Shown piece after piece: positions 23,851-33,279 of a stretch of DNA of 38,255 nt. Below the pieces are notes generated by a model that saw only the letters and a list, made by a program, of their open reading frames with translations, did not search any database and was not told where the DNA came from. The translations under genes and the position numbers were made by a program. This DNA is from JAPYTU01 sp036166735 (GTDB taxonomy: Bacteria; Bacteroidota; Bacteroidia; Cytophagales; MED-G16), in assembly GCA_036166735.1 (NCBI GenBank), contig JAYZHG010000122.1, forward strand, positions 1-38,255, in the 5' to 3' direction. The first letter of the stretch is position 1. Every line of letters starts with the position of its first letter.

Positions 23851-26156
23851 TGATTGATAATTTTTCAAATTTTATTTTAAGATATAGAGTCTTTTTTGTT
23901 TCTATAATTTTTCTTTTTACAATTTTCATGGCTTATCAAAGCCAGTTTGTAAGGTACAACTATAATTTTGCTCAAACAGTTCCTGATTCCGATGAGGATA
24001 TGATCTATTATAAAGGGTTTAAAAAAATTTTTGGTGAGGATGGAAATGTTTTTGCAATTGGGTTAAAGGATTCTTTAATTTTTGATATTAAAATATTTAA
24101 TAATTATAATAAATACGTACAAAATTTAGAATCTATTAAAGGCATTAATGGTGTTTTAAGTTTACCTAATTTAAAAGTTTTAACTAAAGATGAAGTTAAC
24201 AAAAGTTTTAATTTTCAAAATTTATATAGCCCCTTTCCAACTACTCAAAGCGAACTTGATAGTCTTTTGATTTTATCTAAAAATCAAAAATTTTATGAGA
24301 ATAAAATTATAAATAGTGAAGGCGCTGTTACTCTACTTATAACAATAGATCAATCGATACTTAATTCTCCTAATAGAAATAATTTGATGTTGAAACTAAT
24401 TGAAGTAAGTCAAGAGTTTTCAAATAAAAATAATATAGATTTTCATTATGCGGGATTGCCATATTCAAGATATATAATTGCTGAAAGTGTAAAGTCTGAA
24501 TTAGTAATATTTCTTATTATTTCTATCTTAATAACTTCTATTATTTTATTTATTTTTTTTAGATCTTTTGATACAGTTTTTGTTCCAATATTAATTATTA
24601 CGGTTGTAGTTATATGGGTTTTTGGAACTTTATCATTATTAAATTATAAAATAACATTACTTACAGCCCTTCTGCCTCCTTTAATAGTTGTTATTGGAAT
24701 TCCTAATTGTGTGTATATGTTAAATTATTATCATTTTTCATTAAATAAATTTTCTTCTAGAAAAGAAGCAATTTCACATGTAATCAAGACAATTGGCTTA
24801 ATAACATTAATAACTAATGTAACTACTGCTGTAGGTTTTTTTGTATTAGCTACCACCGATATTAAAGTACTAAATGAATTTGGAATTGTAGCTGGAATTA
24901 ATGTGATGGCTACATTTTTTGTTAGTATTTTTTTATTGCCGACTATATATTTGATTTTGCCTAAACCAAAATCTAAGCAAACTAATTATTTGAATTATAG
25001 TTTTTTATATGTTTTAATTAATTTATTTAAGACCATTTCTTTTAATCATCAAAAAAAAGTGTTTATTTTTTATATTTCTTTAATCCTTTTTTCATTATAT
25101 GGTTTTTCTAAAATAAAAGCAGTTTCTTTTTTGATTGATGATGTTCCAGCCGAAAGTTCTTTAATGAAAGATATGAAATTTTTTGAGTCAAATTTTTCTG
25201 GTGTAATGCCTTTAGAAATTATTATTGATACAAAAAATAAAAAAGGAGTACAAAACTTAAATACCTTAAAAAAAATTGATAGGTTAGAAAATTTCTTAAA
25301 AGAAAAACCTTATATATCTGATCCAATATCTATTGTGAGTTTTGTAAAAGCTTCAAGGCAAGCATATTATAATAATAATCCATCGTTTTATAGTCTTCCT
25401 AACCAAAGAGATCAAGGTTTTATACTTAGATATTTATCTTCAGGTTATGGTGATAATATTGAAAACGAAAATATTTCAAAATCGTTTGTAGATTCTTTAG
25501 GTCAAAAAATCAGAATTTCATTAAATATAGCTGATTTAGGATCTCATAAAATGGATTCAATAATTAAAAATGTTATTCAATCAGAAATAGATAATATTTT
25601 TATAAAAACAAAAAATGAAATAAAGCTTACGGGCACAACTCTTATTTTTATTAAAGGAATAAATTTTTTGATTGAAAATTTAATGCAAAGCATGATTCTT
25701 GCATTCTTTATTATAAGTATAATTATGTCTTTATTATTTAAAAATATTAAAATGGTTGTAATTTCTTTAATTCCAAATATTATTCCATTGATAATAGCTG
25801 CAGGAATTATGGGAATTTTTGGAATACCTCTAAAACCAAGTTCTGCTTTAGTTTTTAGTATAGTTTTTGGGATATCTGTTGACTATTCTATTCATTTTTT
25901 AGCTAAGTTTAAAAATGAATTATTAATGAATAAAGATATTAAAGTTGCTGTTATAAATACAATTGAAGAAACTGGTAGGAGTATGATATTTACTTCTTTT
26001 ATTTTATTTTTTGGATTTATAATTTTTGCTTTTTCTAGTTTTGGTGGTACTATTGTTTTAGGTGTTTTAACTTCTATTATATTATTTGTGGCAATGATTA
26101 CTAACTTAACATTACTTCCTTCTATAATTTTATTTTTCTATAATTCTAAAAATTAA
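23850..26156 (+). CDS. RND/MMPL-family exporter
   Basis: 768 residues with the duplicated RND layout: helix 1 (about 12-30), a large extracytoplasmic loop (about 30-215), five helices (about 215-370), helix 7 (about 405-425), a second loop (about 430-590) and five closing helices. Typical text includes FRSFDTVFVPILI, SVDYSIHFLAKF in the second half and NVTTAVGFFVLATT in the first. Single-gene RND proteins of this kind move lipids or other hydrophobic molecules; no periplasmic adaptor or outer-membrane channel gene is adjacent, and the substrate cannot be read from sequence. It overlaps glyS by one base and ends 12 bases before ileS, so it is co-transcribed with two tRNA synthetase genes and lspA. 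Confidence 0.9.
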   Translation: MIDNFSNFILRYRVFFVSIIFLFTIFMAYQSQFVRYNYNFAQTVPDSDEDMIYYKGFKKIFGEDGNVFAIGLKDSLIFDIKIFNNYNKYVQNLESIKGINGVLSLPNLKVLTKDEVNKSFNFQNLYSPFPTTQSELDSLLILSKNQKFYENKIINSEGAVTLLITIDQSILNSPNRNNLMLKLIEVSQEFSNKNNIDFHYAGLPYSRYIIAESVKSELVIFLIISILITSIILFIFFRSFDTVFVPILIITVVVIWVFGTLSLLNYKITLLTALLPPLIVVIGIPNCVYMLNYYHFSLNKFSSRKEAISHVIKTIGLITLITNVTTAVGFFVLATTDIKVLNEFGIVAGINVMATFFVSIFLLPTIYLILPKPKSKQTNYLNYSFLYVLINLFKTISFNHQKKVFIFYISLILFSLYGFSKIKAVSFLIDDVPAESSLMKDMKFFESNFSGVMPLEIIIDTKNKKGVQNLNTLKKIDRLENFLKEKPYISDPISIVSFVKASRQAYYNNNPSFYSLPNQRDQGFILRYLSSGYGDNIENENISKSFVDSLGQKIRISLNIADLGSHKMDSIIKNVIQSEIDNIFIKTKNEIKLTGTTLIFIKGINFLIENLMQSMILAFFIISIIMSLLFKNIKMVVISLIPNIIPLIIAAGIMGIFGIPLKPSSALVFSIVFGISVDYSIHFLAKFKNELLMNKDIKVAVINTIEETGRSMIFTSFILFFGFIIFAFSSFGGTIVLGVLTSIILFVAMITNLTLLPSIILFFYNSKN

Positions 26157-26168
26157 TTTTATATATAG

Positions 26169-29100
26169 ATGAATAAAAAATTTAATGAATACAAGTCAAT
26201 TAATTATTATGAACTAAGCTCTGATATACTTTCTTTTTGGAAAGAAAATAATGTCTTTGAAAAATCTATTTCTTCAAGAGAGAGTGGGGATGTATTTTCT
26301 TTTTATGAAGGACCTCCTTCTGCAAATGGAATGCCTGGTATTCATCATATTATGGCAAGAACTGTAAAGGATATTTTCTGTAGGTATAAAACCTTAAAGG
26401 GGTTTAAAGTTTATAGAAAAGGTGGTTGGGATACTCATGGGTTACCGGTAGAAATACAAGTAGAAAAAAAACTTGAAATAACTAAAGATGATATAGGTAA
26501 ATCTATTTCTGTTGAAGAATACAATAAGGAGTGTAGAAGTGCAGTAATGCAATTTAAAAAAAATTGGGAGGATTTAACTGAAAGAATTGGTTATTGGCTG
26601 GATTTAAATAATTCATATGTTACTTTTAAGAATGAGTATATAGAATCAGTCTGGTGGTCAATAAAAGAATTACATAAAAAAGGTCTATTATATAAGGGTT
26701 ATACAATACAACCTTTTTCTCCAGCAGCAGGAACAGGATTAAGTTCACATGAATTAAATATGCCAGGTGCATATAAAGAAATATTCGATGTTTCTATTAC
26801 AGCTCAATTTAAGTTAATAAATAATGAAAAATCGAAAAAAATTTTTCAACAATTTTATGATAATATTTATTTTCTTGCCTGGACAACTACTCCCTGGACT
26901 TTACCTGCTAATAATGGTCTTGCTATTGGAAAAAAAATAGTGTATTCTCTAGTAGAAACGCATAATAAGTATACTAACAATAAGATAAAAGTTATTTTGG
27001 CTCAAGACTGTTTGCCATATTTTTTTGATTCTAAAAATGAGATTCATAATAATATTGATGATCACGATGAAAAAAAATTAAAATATAAAATTTTAACAAC
27101 ATTCAAAGGATCTGATTTTATTGGATGGGATTATGAACAACTCCTCCCATATGTTAAAGCTGAAAAACCTGCTTTTACTGTTGTTGATGCTGATTTTGTT
27201 TCAACAAATGAAGGTACTGGAATTGTTCATATTTCAAAAACTTTTGGTTCAGATGATTATACAATTTCGATAAAAAATAAATTGCCTGGAATATTTGTAA
27301 AAAATACTAAAGGTGAGGATGTTCCTATAGTTGATACATCAGGAAAGTTTGTAAAAGAAATTAAGGATTTTGCTGGGATGTATGTAAAGGAGTTTAATAA
27401 AAATTCTGTTAAAGATGAGCTATCAACGGATGCTAAAATTTCAATAAAACTTAAAATAGAAAATAAAGCATTTGATGTAAAAAAACACAAACACTCATAT
27501 CCTCATTGTTGGAGAACTGATAAACCAATTCTTTATTATCCTATGGATTCTTGGTTTATTAAAACAACTAAATTAAAAAAACAATTTATTAAGCAAAATA
27601 AAGAAATTAATTGGCAGCCAAAATCTACTGGTTCTGGAAGATTTGGTGATTGGTTAGAAAATTTGGTTGATTGGAATCTTAGTAGATCAAGATTTTGGGG
27701 AACTCCTTTGCCAATTTGGAGAACTAAAGATGGAAATGAAGAAATATGTATTGGTAGTTTTCAAGAATTAAAAAATGAAGTAAATAAATCTTATAAAAAA
27801 GGATATATGGATAGTTTATTGGATGATACTTTTGATATGCATAGACCGTATGTTGATGATGTTATTTTAGTATCTAATTCTGGAAAGCCAATGCATAGAG
27901 AGTTAGACATCATTGATGTTTGGTATGATTCAGGCTCTGTCCCTTTTGCTCAATATCATTACCCTTTTGAAAATTCTAATTTTTTTAAAGAGATGTTTCC
28001 AGCAAAATTTATTGCTGAAGGTATTGATCAAACTCGTGGTTGGTTTTTTACACTTCATGTTATTTCTATTATGTTATTTGGTAAAAAAAGTTTTGAGAAT
28101 GTTATTTCTAATGGATTAGTATTGGACAGAGATGGAAACAAAATGTCTAAAAGATTAGGAAATGCTGTAGATCCTTTTGAAATTATAAAAAGATATGGTC
28201 CAGATGCTACAAGGTGGTATATGATATCTAATTCTAATCCTTGGGATAATTTAAAATTTGATGAAGAAGGAATACAAGAAGTATTAAGAAAATTTTTTGG
28301 TACTTTATCTAATACGTATAGTTTTTTTGCTTTATATGCTAATATAGACGGTTTTATAAATGATGAAAAAATTATTGATTATTCTAAAAGGTCATTTGAT
28401 GATAGGTGGATAATAAGTAAACTAAATTCAACAATAAAATCTATTGATAATTATCTTGAGAATTTTGATCCTACTAAAGCCGCAAGGTGTCTTAATGCGT
28501 TTTTAATAAATGACTTGAGTAATTGGTATGTACGGTTAAATAGAAAAAGATTTTGGAAAGGTGATTATTCAAATGATAAAAAAATGGCATATCAAACGTT
28601 ATTTGAATGTTTAGAGAAAATTGCAATACTATCTTCACCGTTTATTCCATTTTATTCAGAGCATTTATTTAGAGATTTGAATGCATTATCAAAAAATAAT
28701 GATTTAGAATCAGTGCATTTGTCAGATTTTCCTCAGGTTCATAATAATTTAATTAATAAAAGGTTAGAAATTAAAATGAAATATGCTCAAACTATTTCTT
28801 CACTTGTTCATTCTATTAGAAAAAAGGAAAAAATTAAAGTAAGACAACCATTAGGGAAATTACTTATTCCAATTAAATCAGATTCTGAAAAACAAAATAT
28901 AATATCTGTTTCAAGGATTATTTTAAATGAAGTCAATATTAAAAAATTAGAATTTATTGATGATTCTTCTAAGATACTAGTTAAAAAGGCATCTCCAAAT
29001 TATAAGGTTATAGGAAAAATGTATGGTTCTTTAACTAATAAAGTCGTGGATTTAATTAAAGCATTTAATAATAAGGATATTATTGATTTAGAAAAAAATG

Positions 29101-29507
29101 GTTTTATAAAAGTTAAAATAGATAATAAAAATTATTCGATTGATTTAGATCAGGTGGTTATAAAGTACGGTGATATTTCAGGTTGGTCAATAGCTAATAA
29201 TGATTTATTTACTATAGCATTAGATATAAATATTTCTGAAGAATTAAAATTAGAAGGAATTTCTCGAGAATTTATTAATAGAATTCAAAATTTAAGAAAA
29301 GAATTAGGATTGAATGTTATTGATAAAATTTCTATTGATATAATAGATAATCAATCAATTATAATAAAAGCCATAAAATCATTTAATAATTATGTTTGTA
29401 ATGAAATTCAGGCTACAACTATAACAATTAAAGATAATTTTATTACTAAACATATTTTTGAATTTGAAAATAATTCCATTCGTTTTTTATTAAAAAAAAA
29501 TAAATGA
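26169..29507 (+). CDS. ileS: Isoleucyl-tRNA synthetase
   Basis: 1112 residues, the usual size for Bacteroidota IleS. The class I HIGH-type signature is PGIHHIM with H59/H60, and the KMSKR loop is at 658-662 (K658, K661). The large editing domain lies between (GTGIVHISKTFGSDDY), followed by the DALR-type anticodon-binding domain (SNWYVRLNRKRFW) and a C-terminal extension. It charges tRNA-Ile and edits misactivated valine. The TGA stop overlaps the lspA start (ATGA at 29504-29507), a pairing of ileS with lspA that is also common in other bacteria. Confidence 0.98.
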   Translation: MNKKFNEYKSINYYELSSDILSFWKENNVFEKSISSRESGDVFSFYEGPPSANGMPGIHHIMARTVKDIFCRYKTLKGFKVYRKGGWDTHGLPVEIQVEKKLEITKDDIGKSISVEEYNKECRSAVMQFKKNWEDLTERIGYWLDLNNSYVTFKNEYIESVWWSIKELHKKGLLYKGYTIQPFSPAAGTGLSSHELNMPGAYKEIFDVSITAQFKLINNEKSKKIFQQFYDNIYFLAWTTTPWTLPANNGLAIGKKIVYSLVETHNKYTNNKIKVILAQDCLPYFFDSKNEIHNNIDDHDEKKLKYKILTTFKGSDFIGWDYEQLLPYVKAEKPAFTVVDADFVSTNEGTGIVHISKTFGSDDYTISIKNKLPGIFVKNTKGEDVPIVDTSGKFVKEIKDFAGMYVKEFNKNSVKDELSTDAKISIKLKIENKAFDVKKHKHSYPHCWRTDKPILYYPMDSWFIKTTKLKKQFIKQNKEINWQPKSTGSGRFGDWLENLVDWNLSRSRFWGTPLPIWRTKDGNEEICIGSFQELKNEVNKSYKKGYMDSLLDDTFDMHRPYVDDVILVSNSGKPMHRELDIIDVWYDSGSVPFAQYHYPFENSNFFKEMFPAKFIAEGIDQTRGWFFTLHVISIMLFGKKSFENVISNGLVLDRDGNKMSKRLGNAVDPFEIIKRYGPDATRWYMISNSNPWDNLKFDEEGIQEVLRKFFGTLSNTYSFFALYANIDGFINDEKIIDYSKRSFDDRWIISKLNSTIKSIDNYLENFDPTKAARCLNAFLINDLSNWYVRLNRKRFWKGDYSNDKKMAYQTLFECLEKIAILSSPFIPFYSEHLFRDLNALSKNNDLESVHLSDFPQVHNNLINKRLEIKMKYAQTISSLVHSIRKKEKIKVRQPLGKLLIPIKSDSEKQNIISVSRIILNEVNIKKLEFIDDSSKILVKKASPNYKVIGKMYGSLTNKVVDLIKAFNNKDIIDLEKNGFIKVKIDNKNYSIDLDQVVIKYGDISGWSIANNDLFTIALDINISEELKLEGISREFINRIQNLRKELGLNVIDKISIDIIDNQSIIIKAIKSFNNYVCNEIQATTITIKDNFITKHIFEFENNSIRFLLKKNK

Positions 29508-30082
29508 AAAAGCACCAATTTTTTTATTTAGCATTTTTCTTAATATTTCTTGATCAATTTATTAAGTTATTAGTTCATTATAATATGCCTTTATATAGTG
29601 AAATATCTTTAGTTGGAAATTTTATTAAACTACATCATATTGAAAATCCGGGAATGGCATTTGGTATTAATTTTGATTTTAAATATACTAAATTAATATT
29701 AACCTTATTTCGTTTATTTGCTTCTGTGGTTATTGGGATGTATTTAAAATATATTATTGTAAAAAATTTTGACAAAACTTTGATTTTGTCAACTACGATG
29801 ATTTTTTCTGGAGCTGTTGGTAATGTAATTGATAGTGTTTTTTATGGTATTTTATTAAATAATTCACCTAAAAACGCTCCTTTTGAATTGTTTAATGGAC
29901 AAGTTATCGATATGTTTTTTATAGATATTTGGGAAGGTTATTTGCCATCTTATATACCATTTTTAGGTGATACGTTTATTTCTTTGTGGCCAGTTTTTAA
30001 TGTAGCAGATTCTTTGATATTTATAGGTGTTTTTATTTTAATTATTTTTCAAAAAAAATTTTTTAATTCAAATGAATATTAA
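29504..30082 (+). CDS. lspA: Lipoprotein signal peptidase (signal peptidase II)
   Basis: 192 residues, four transmembrane helices. The catalytic aspartates are D110 in GAVGNVIDSVFYG and D169 in FNVADSLIF, and NPGMAFG is the conserved N-terminal motif. The protein carries the long insertion after the first catalytic Asp (FELFNGQVIDMFF region) that makes Bacteroidota LspA longer than the 165-residue proteobacterial form. It cleaves signal peptides from diacylglyceryl-modified prolipoproteins such as GldK and SprE. Its last 15 bases overlap the end of the convergent DUF721 gene. Confidence 0.96.
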   Translation: MKKHQFFYLAFFLIFLDQFIKLLVHYNMPLYSEISLVGNFIKLHHIENPGMAFGINFDFKYTKLILTLFRLFASVVIGMYLKYIIVKNFDKTLILSTTMIFSGAVGNVIDSVFYGILLNNSPKNAPFELFNGQVIDMFFIDIWEGYLPSYIPFLGDTFISLWPVFNVADSLIFIGVFILIIFQKKFFNSNEY

Positions 30083-30361
30083 TTCTTGAATTTCAGAATG
30101 GATTTCATTGATTTGTTTAATAATTCTTTTTTTTGAATTGTTTAATTCATTTTTAAGTGGTGCTGATGTTAATTTTATAATTAGTTTATTTTCTTTTATA
30201 AAAATTTTATTAGTTCTTTTAATCACATTATTTCCCATTAATTTTTCCCATGTATTTTGTATTTGTGCTTGCAGAATATTGTTTTTAATTCTTTTTTGTT
30301 CAAAAAGTTGAGAAGTTAATTCATTAATCTTTAAAGGTTTTGATGTTCTTTTATTTTTCAT
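30068..30361 (-). CDS. DUF721/DciA-like protein
   Basis: 97 residues, a size and pattern typical of the DUF721 proteins of Bacteroidota: an N-terminal helix (INELTSQLFEQ), NTWEKLMGNNVIKRTNKIFI in the centre and LIIKLTSAPLKNELNNSK near the C-terminus. DciA, the ancestral bacterial loader of the DnaB replicative helicase, contains DUF721, and genes of this family often follow recF. Whether this short form loads helicase is not shown. It begins inside the last 11 bases of recF, so the two are translationally linked. It overlaps lspA antisense at 30068-30082. Confidence 0.85.
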   Translation of the reverse strand: MKNKRTSKPLKINELTSQLFEQKRIKNNILQAQIQNTWEKLMGNNVIKRTNKIFIKENKLIIKLTSAPLKNELNNSKKRIIKQINEIHSEIQELIFI

Positions 30362-31445
30362 TTATTTCTCCATTTTTGATATTAATTATTTTAATTTTTT
30401 TATTTATAGTTTTAATTTTTTCTATTCTATTGTGTAAAGAATCAGTGATAAAAATTTGTGAAAATTTATTACTATCAAAATATTTTAGTAACAAATTAAT
30501 TCTTTTATCATCTAATTTATCAAAAACATCGTCAAGTAGTATAATAGGATTTTTTTTAGAAAAAAATTTTAACATAAAAAATTCTGTTATTTTTAATGAT
30601 ATAATAAATAATTTCTGTTGTCCTTGTGATCCAAACTTTTTTATTAATTCTTTGTCTATTTTAAACGTATAATCATCATTGTGTATACCAAATGATGTTT
30701 TATTAGAATAAAAATCATTTTTAAAATCATTTTCATATTGTTTAATTCCTTTCTTATTTTCAAAATTTGATATGTATTCAATTGAAGCCTTAATGTTAGA
30801 TTGAGATAGTGTTTTGAAAATTTTATTAAATCTATTCGTAAATAAATTTATGTATTCTTCTCTAATAGTTTTAATTGACGTATTTAGTACAAATAATCTT
30901 TCGTTATATGTATTTAATTGGTTTATATCAATATTATCAATTGATAAAGTGTTTTTAAGATATGCGTTTCTTTGTTTTAGTAGTTTATTATAAGTGATAA
31001 GATCATCCAAATAATTTTTATTTAATTGGCATATTAACATATCAATAAATTTTCTTCTTTGTTTGCTATATCCTCTAATTAAGTTTATATCATAGGGAGT
31101 GATAAAAACACATGGAATTTTTCCAATATGATCCTTTATTTTTTTATATGGAGTATCATTTTCAAATATTTTTTTCAAATATTTTTCATTTAATAAACAC
31201 GTGTATTTTTTTTCTTTGTTATTAAAAGATCCTTCAATTTTAAAAAAATTTTTTCCTTTTTTAATGTTTTCATGGTCGGTAGTATTTAATGCACTTTTTG
31301 TATATGACAAATAATAAATTGCATCTAATAAATTGGTTTTTCCAGCTCCATTTTTTCCAAAAATAAAATTTACTTCTGGAGAAAAATTTATCATTATAGA
31401 ATTATAATTTTTGAAATTATTAATCTTTATTTTGTCTAGATGCAT
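30351..31445 (-). CDS. recF: RecF, DNA replication/repair SMC-like ATPase
   Basis: 364 residues. Walker A is GKNGAGKTN at 30-38, with the typical N-terminus KIKINNFKNY. The signature segment FGSQGQQKLFIISLK and Walker B ILLDDVFDKLD lie near the C-terminus. RecF helps RecO and RecR load RecA at single-stranded gaps. It is not beside dnaA or dnaN here, which is usual in Bacteroidota. It leads a two-gene minus-strand unit with the DUF721 gene and is divergent from pdhA over 85 bases. Confidence 0.96.
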   Translation of the reverse strand: MHLDKIKINNFKNYNSIMINFSPEVNFIFGKNGAGKTNLLDAIYYLSYTKSALNTTDHENIKKGKNFFKIEGSFNNKEKKYTCLLNEKYLKKIFENDTPYKKIKDHIGKIPCVFITPYDINLIRGYSKQRRKFIDMLICQLNKNYLDDLITYNKLLKQRNAYLKNTLSIDNIDINQLNTYNERLFVLNTSIKTIREEYINLFTNRFNKIFKTLSQSNIKASIEYISNFENKKGIKQYENDFKNDFYSNKTSFGIHNDDYTFKIDKELIKKFGSQGQQKLFIISLKITEFFMLKFFSKKNPIILLDDVFDKLDDKRINLLLKYFDSNKFSQIFITDSLHNRIEKIKTINKKIKIINIKNGEINEK

Positions 31446-31446
31446 A

Positions 31447-31454
31447 TATATTTG
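31447..31454 (+). promoter_or_regulatory. Possible -7 promoter element for pdhA
   Basis: TATATTTG (TAnnTTTG consensus) lies two bases beyond the recF start codon, pointing towards pdhA. A start site near 31459 would give a leader of about 70 bases. TTTG at 31431-31434 is only 12 bases upstream, shorter than the usual 17-23 base spacing, so the -33 box is not convincing. Confidence 0.35.
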
Positions 31455-31530
31455 TGCAAAAATTAAATGTTTTTTTGTTTCTGTAAATAAAGAAATTTTT
31501 AAACAATTAAGTTTATTATATTAATTTATT

Positions 31531-32562
31531 ATGCCAGTCTTAAAAGATAAAAAAGTTGAAGTCATTAAAGAATCTAAAGAATTTGATTCTTCTACATACT
31601 TATATTGGTTAAAGTCTATGGTTTTGATGAGAAGATTTGAGGAGATGGCCGGTAGATTATATGGACAACAGAAAATTGCAGGATTTTGCCATTTATATAT
31701 AGGACAAGAAGCATGTGTGGCTGGTTGTGTTTCAGCATTGAAAGAAGGTGATAAATATATTACTTCTTATCGAGATCACGCTCATCCAATTGCTTTAGGG
31801 ACAAATCCTGATTACATAATGGCAGAATTATTCGGTAAGTCTACAGGAGTATCTAAAGGTAAAGGGGGTTCTATGCATATGTTTGATAAAAAAACGAATT
31901 TTTTTGGAGGTCATGGAATAGTTGGTAATCAAATTCCTATCGGAGCAGGTATTGCATTTGCTGAGAAGTATAAAAAAACAGATAATATATGTATAACTTT
32001 TTTAGGAGATGGTGCTGTTAGAATAGGTGCTTTTCATGAAGCATTAAATATTTCGATGTTTTTAAAACTACCTGTTATTTTTATAATAGAAAATAATGGT
32101 TATGCAATGGGAACTTCTGTAAAAAGATCATCTAATGTAACGGAATTATTTAAATTAGGATTAGGGTATGACATTCCTTCAAAACCTGTAGATGCAATGA
32201 ATGTTATAAATGTTCATCATGCTGTTTCTAAAGCTGCTAATAGAGCAAGAAATGGAAAAGGACCATCATTACTTGAATTTAGAACATATCGATACAAAGG
32301 ACACTCTATGTCAGATCCAGCACAATATAGATCAAAAAAAGAATTGGAAAATTATAAACAAAAAGATCCTATTGAACAAGTAAAAAATCTTTTATTAAGG
32401 AAAAAGATTTTATCTATTAATGAGATAGAGTTAGTGGATAAAAATATAAAAGAACAAATAAAAAAATCTGTAGATTTTGCTGAAAAATCGCCATATCCTA
32501 GTAAAGAAGAAGTTTTTTCAGATATTTATGTTCAAAAAGATTATCCATTTATTAAAGAATAA
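31531..32562 (+). CDS. pdhA: Pyruvate dehydrogenase E1 component, alpha subunit
   Basis: 343 residues. The thiamine-diphosphate motif runs from G159-D160-G161 (LGDGAVRIGAFHEALN) to N188-N189 (IIENNGYAMG). The phosphorylation-loop region YRYKGHSMSDPAQYR and the N-terminal RRFEEMAGRLYGQQKIAGF are also typical of PdhA. With E1 beta it decarboxylates pyruvate and transfers acetyl to E2 lipoyl groups. No pdhB, E2 or E3 gene is adjacent, so those must be elsewhere. Branched-chain E1 alpha is the main alternative, but the sequence favours pyruvate. The next gene begins 12 bases downstream. Confidence 0.94.
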   Translation: MPVLKDKKVEVIKESKEFDSSTYLYWLKSMVLMRRFEEMAGRLYGQQKIAGFCHLYIGQEACVAGCVSALKEGDKYITSYRDHAHPIALGTNPDYIMAELFGKSTGVSKGKGGSMHMFDKKTNFFGGHGIVGNQIPIGAGIAFAEKYKKTDNICITFLGDGAVRIGAFHEALNISMFLKLPVIFIIENNGYAMGTSVKRSSNVTELFKLGLGYDIPSKPVDAMNVINVHHAVSKAANRARNGKGPSLLEFRTYRYKGHSMSDPAQYRSKKELENYKQKDPIEQVKNLLLRKKILSINEIELVDKNIKEQIKKSVDFAEKSPYPSKEEVFSDIYVQKDYPFIKE

Positions 32563-32574
32563 ACAGAGATTATT

Positions 32575-33279
32575 ATGGTTAAAATAAAAAAATATAAAGG
32601 TCAAAACAAGGAGGGATTTTCATTAGAAAATCCAGAAATAATTTCTGAAACAGTTAGTAAATCTGAAGTTTTTATTAATAAGAATAAAAATATTTTATTT
32701 GGAATTCTGAGTTTTCTTGTAGTTTCTTTTTTATTATTTTCTTTCTTTAATTATTTTAAAACAAATCAGAATTCTATAGCTCAAGAAGAAATGTTTCAAG
32801 CTATTTACTATTTTGAATCTGATAGTTTGGTTAAAGCATTAAATGGTGATGGAAATAATTATGGTTTTTTAGAAATAATTGATGAATTTAATCTTTCTGA
32901 AGCAGCTAATCTTGCAAATTTTTATGCCGGTTCTTCATATCTTAAATTGGGTGATTATAATAATGCAATTCGGTATTTTAAAGATTTTAGTTCTAGTGAT
33001 TATTTAATACAAGCTAGATCGTATTCATTAATTGGTGATGCTTATGTTGAGTTAGGAGAATATGATGATGCAATTGATTATTTTAAAAAAGCCATTAATT
33101 ACGAACCAAATCAATTTTTTACTCCTAATTATTTGTTAAAACTAGCTCTTGTATATGAAGAAGTAAATGATATAAATTTAGCATTAGATTGCTATATGGA
33201 TATTGTTGATAATTATAAAGAATCAGCAGAATATCAAACTTCATTAAAAAACAAAGCAAGATTAGAAGGCAAAATATAA
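32575..33279 (+). CDS. Membrane-anchored tetratricopeptide-repeat protein
   Basis: 234 residues. A hydrophilic N-terminus (1-38) is followed by one transmembrane helix (about 40-58) and at least three TPR units at about 112-142, 144-178 and 183-213 (for example AYVELGEYDDAIDYFKKAIN). The layout resembles YfgM-type proteins, which sit in the inner membrane with TPRs outside and take part in envelope protein handling. That comparison rests on architecture only. It overlaps the ribH start by one base (TAATG at 33277-33281), so it is translated with ribH. Confidence 0.82.
   Translation: MVKIKKYKGQNKEGFSLENPEIISETVSKSEVFINKNKNILFGILSFLVVSFLLFSFFNYFKTNQNSIAQEEMFQAIYYFESDSLVKALNGDGNNYGFLEIIDEFNLSEAANLANFYAGSSYLKLGDYNNAIRYFKDFSSSDYLIQARSYSLIGDAYVELGEYDDAIDYFKKAINYEPNQFFTPNYLLKLALVYEEVNDINLALDCYMDIVDNYKESAEYQTSLKNKARLEGKI

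Noticed and set aside
30340..30672. 110-codon plus-strand frame opposite recF
   Set aside because: It is hydrophobic, low-complexity text produced by the complement of Lys/Asn-rich recF codons.
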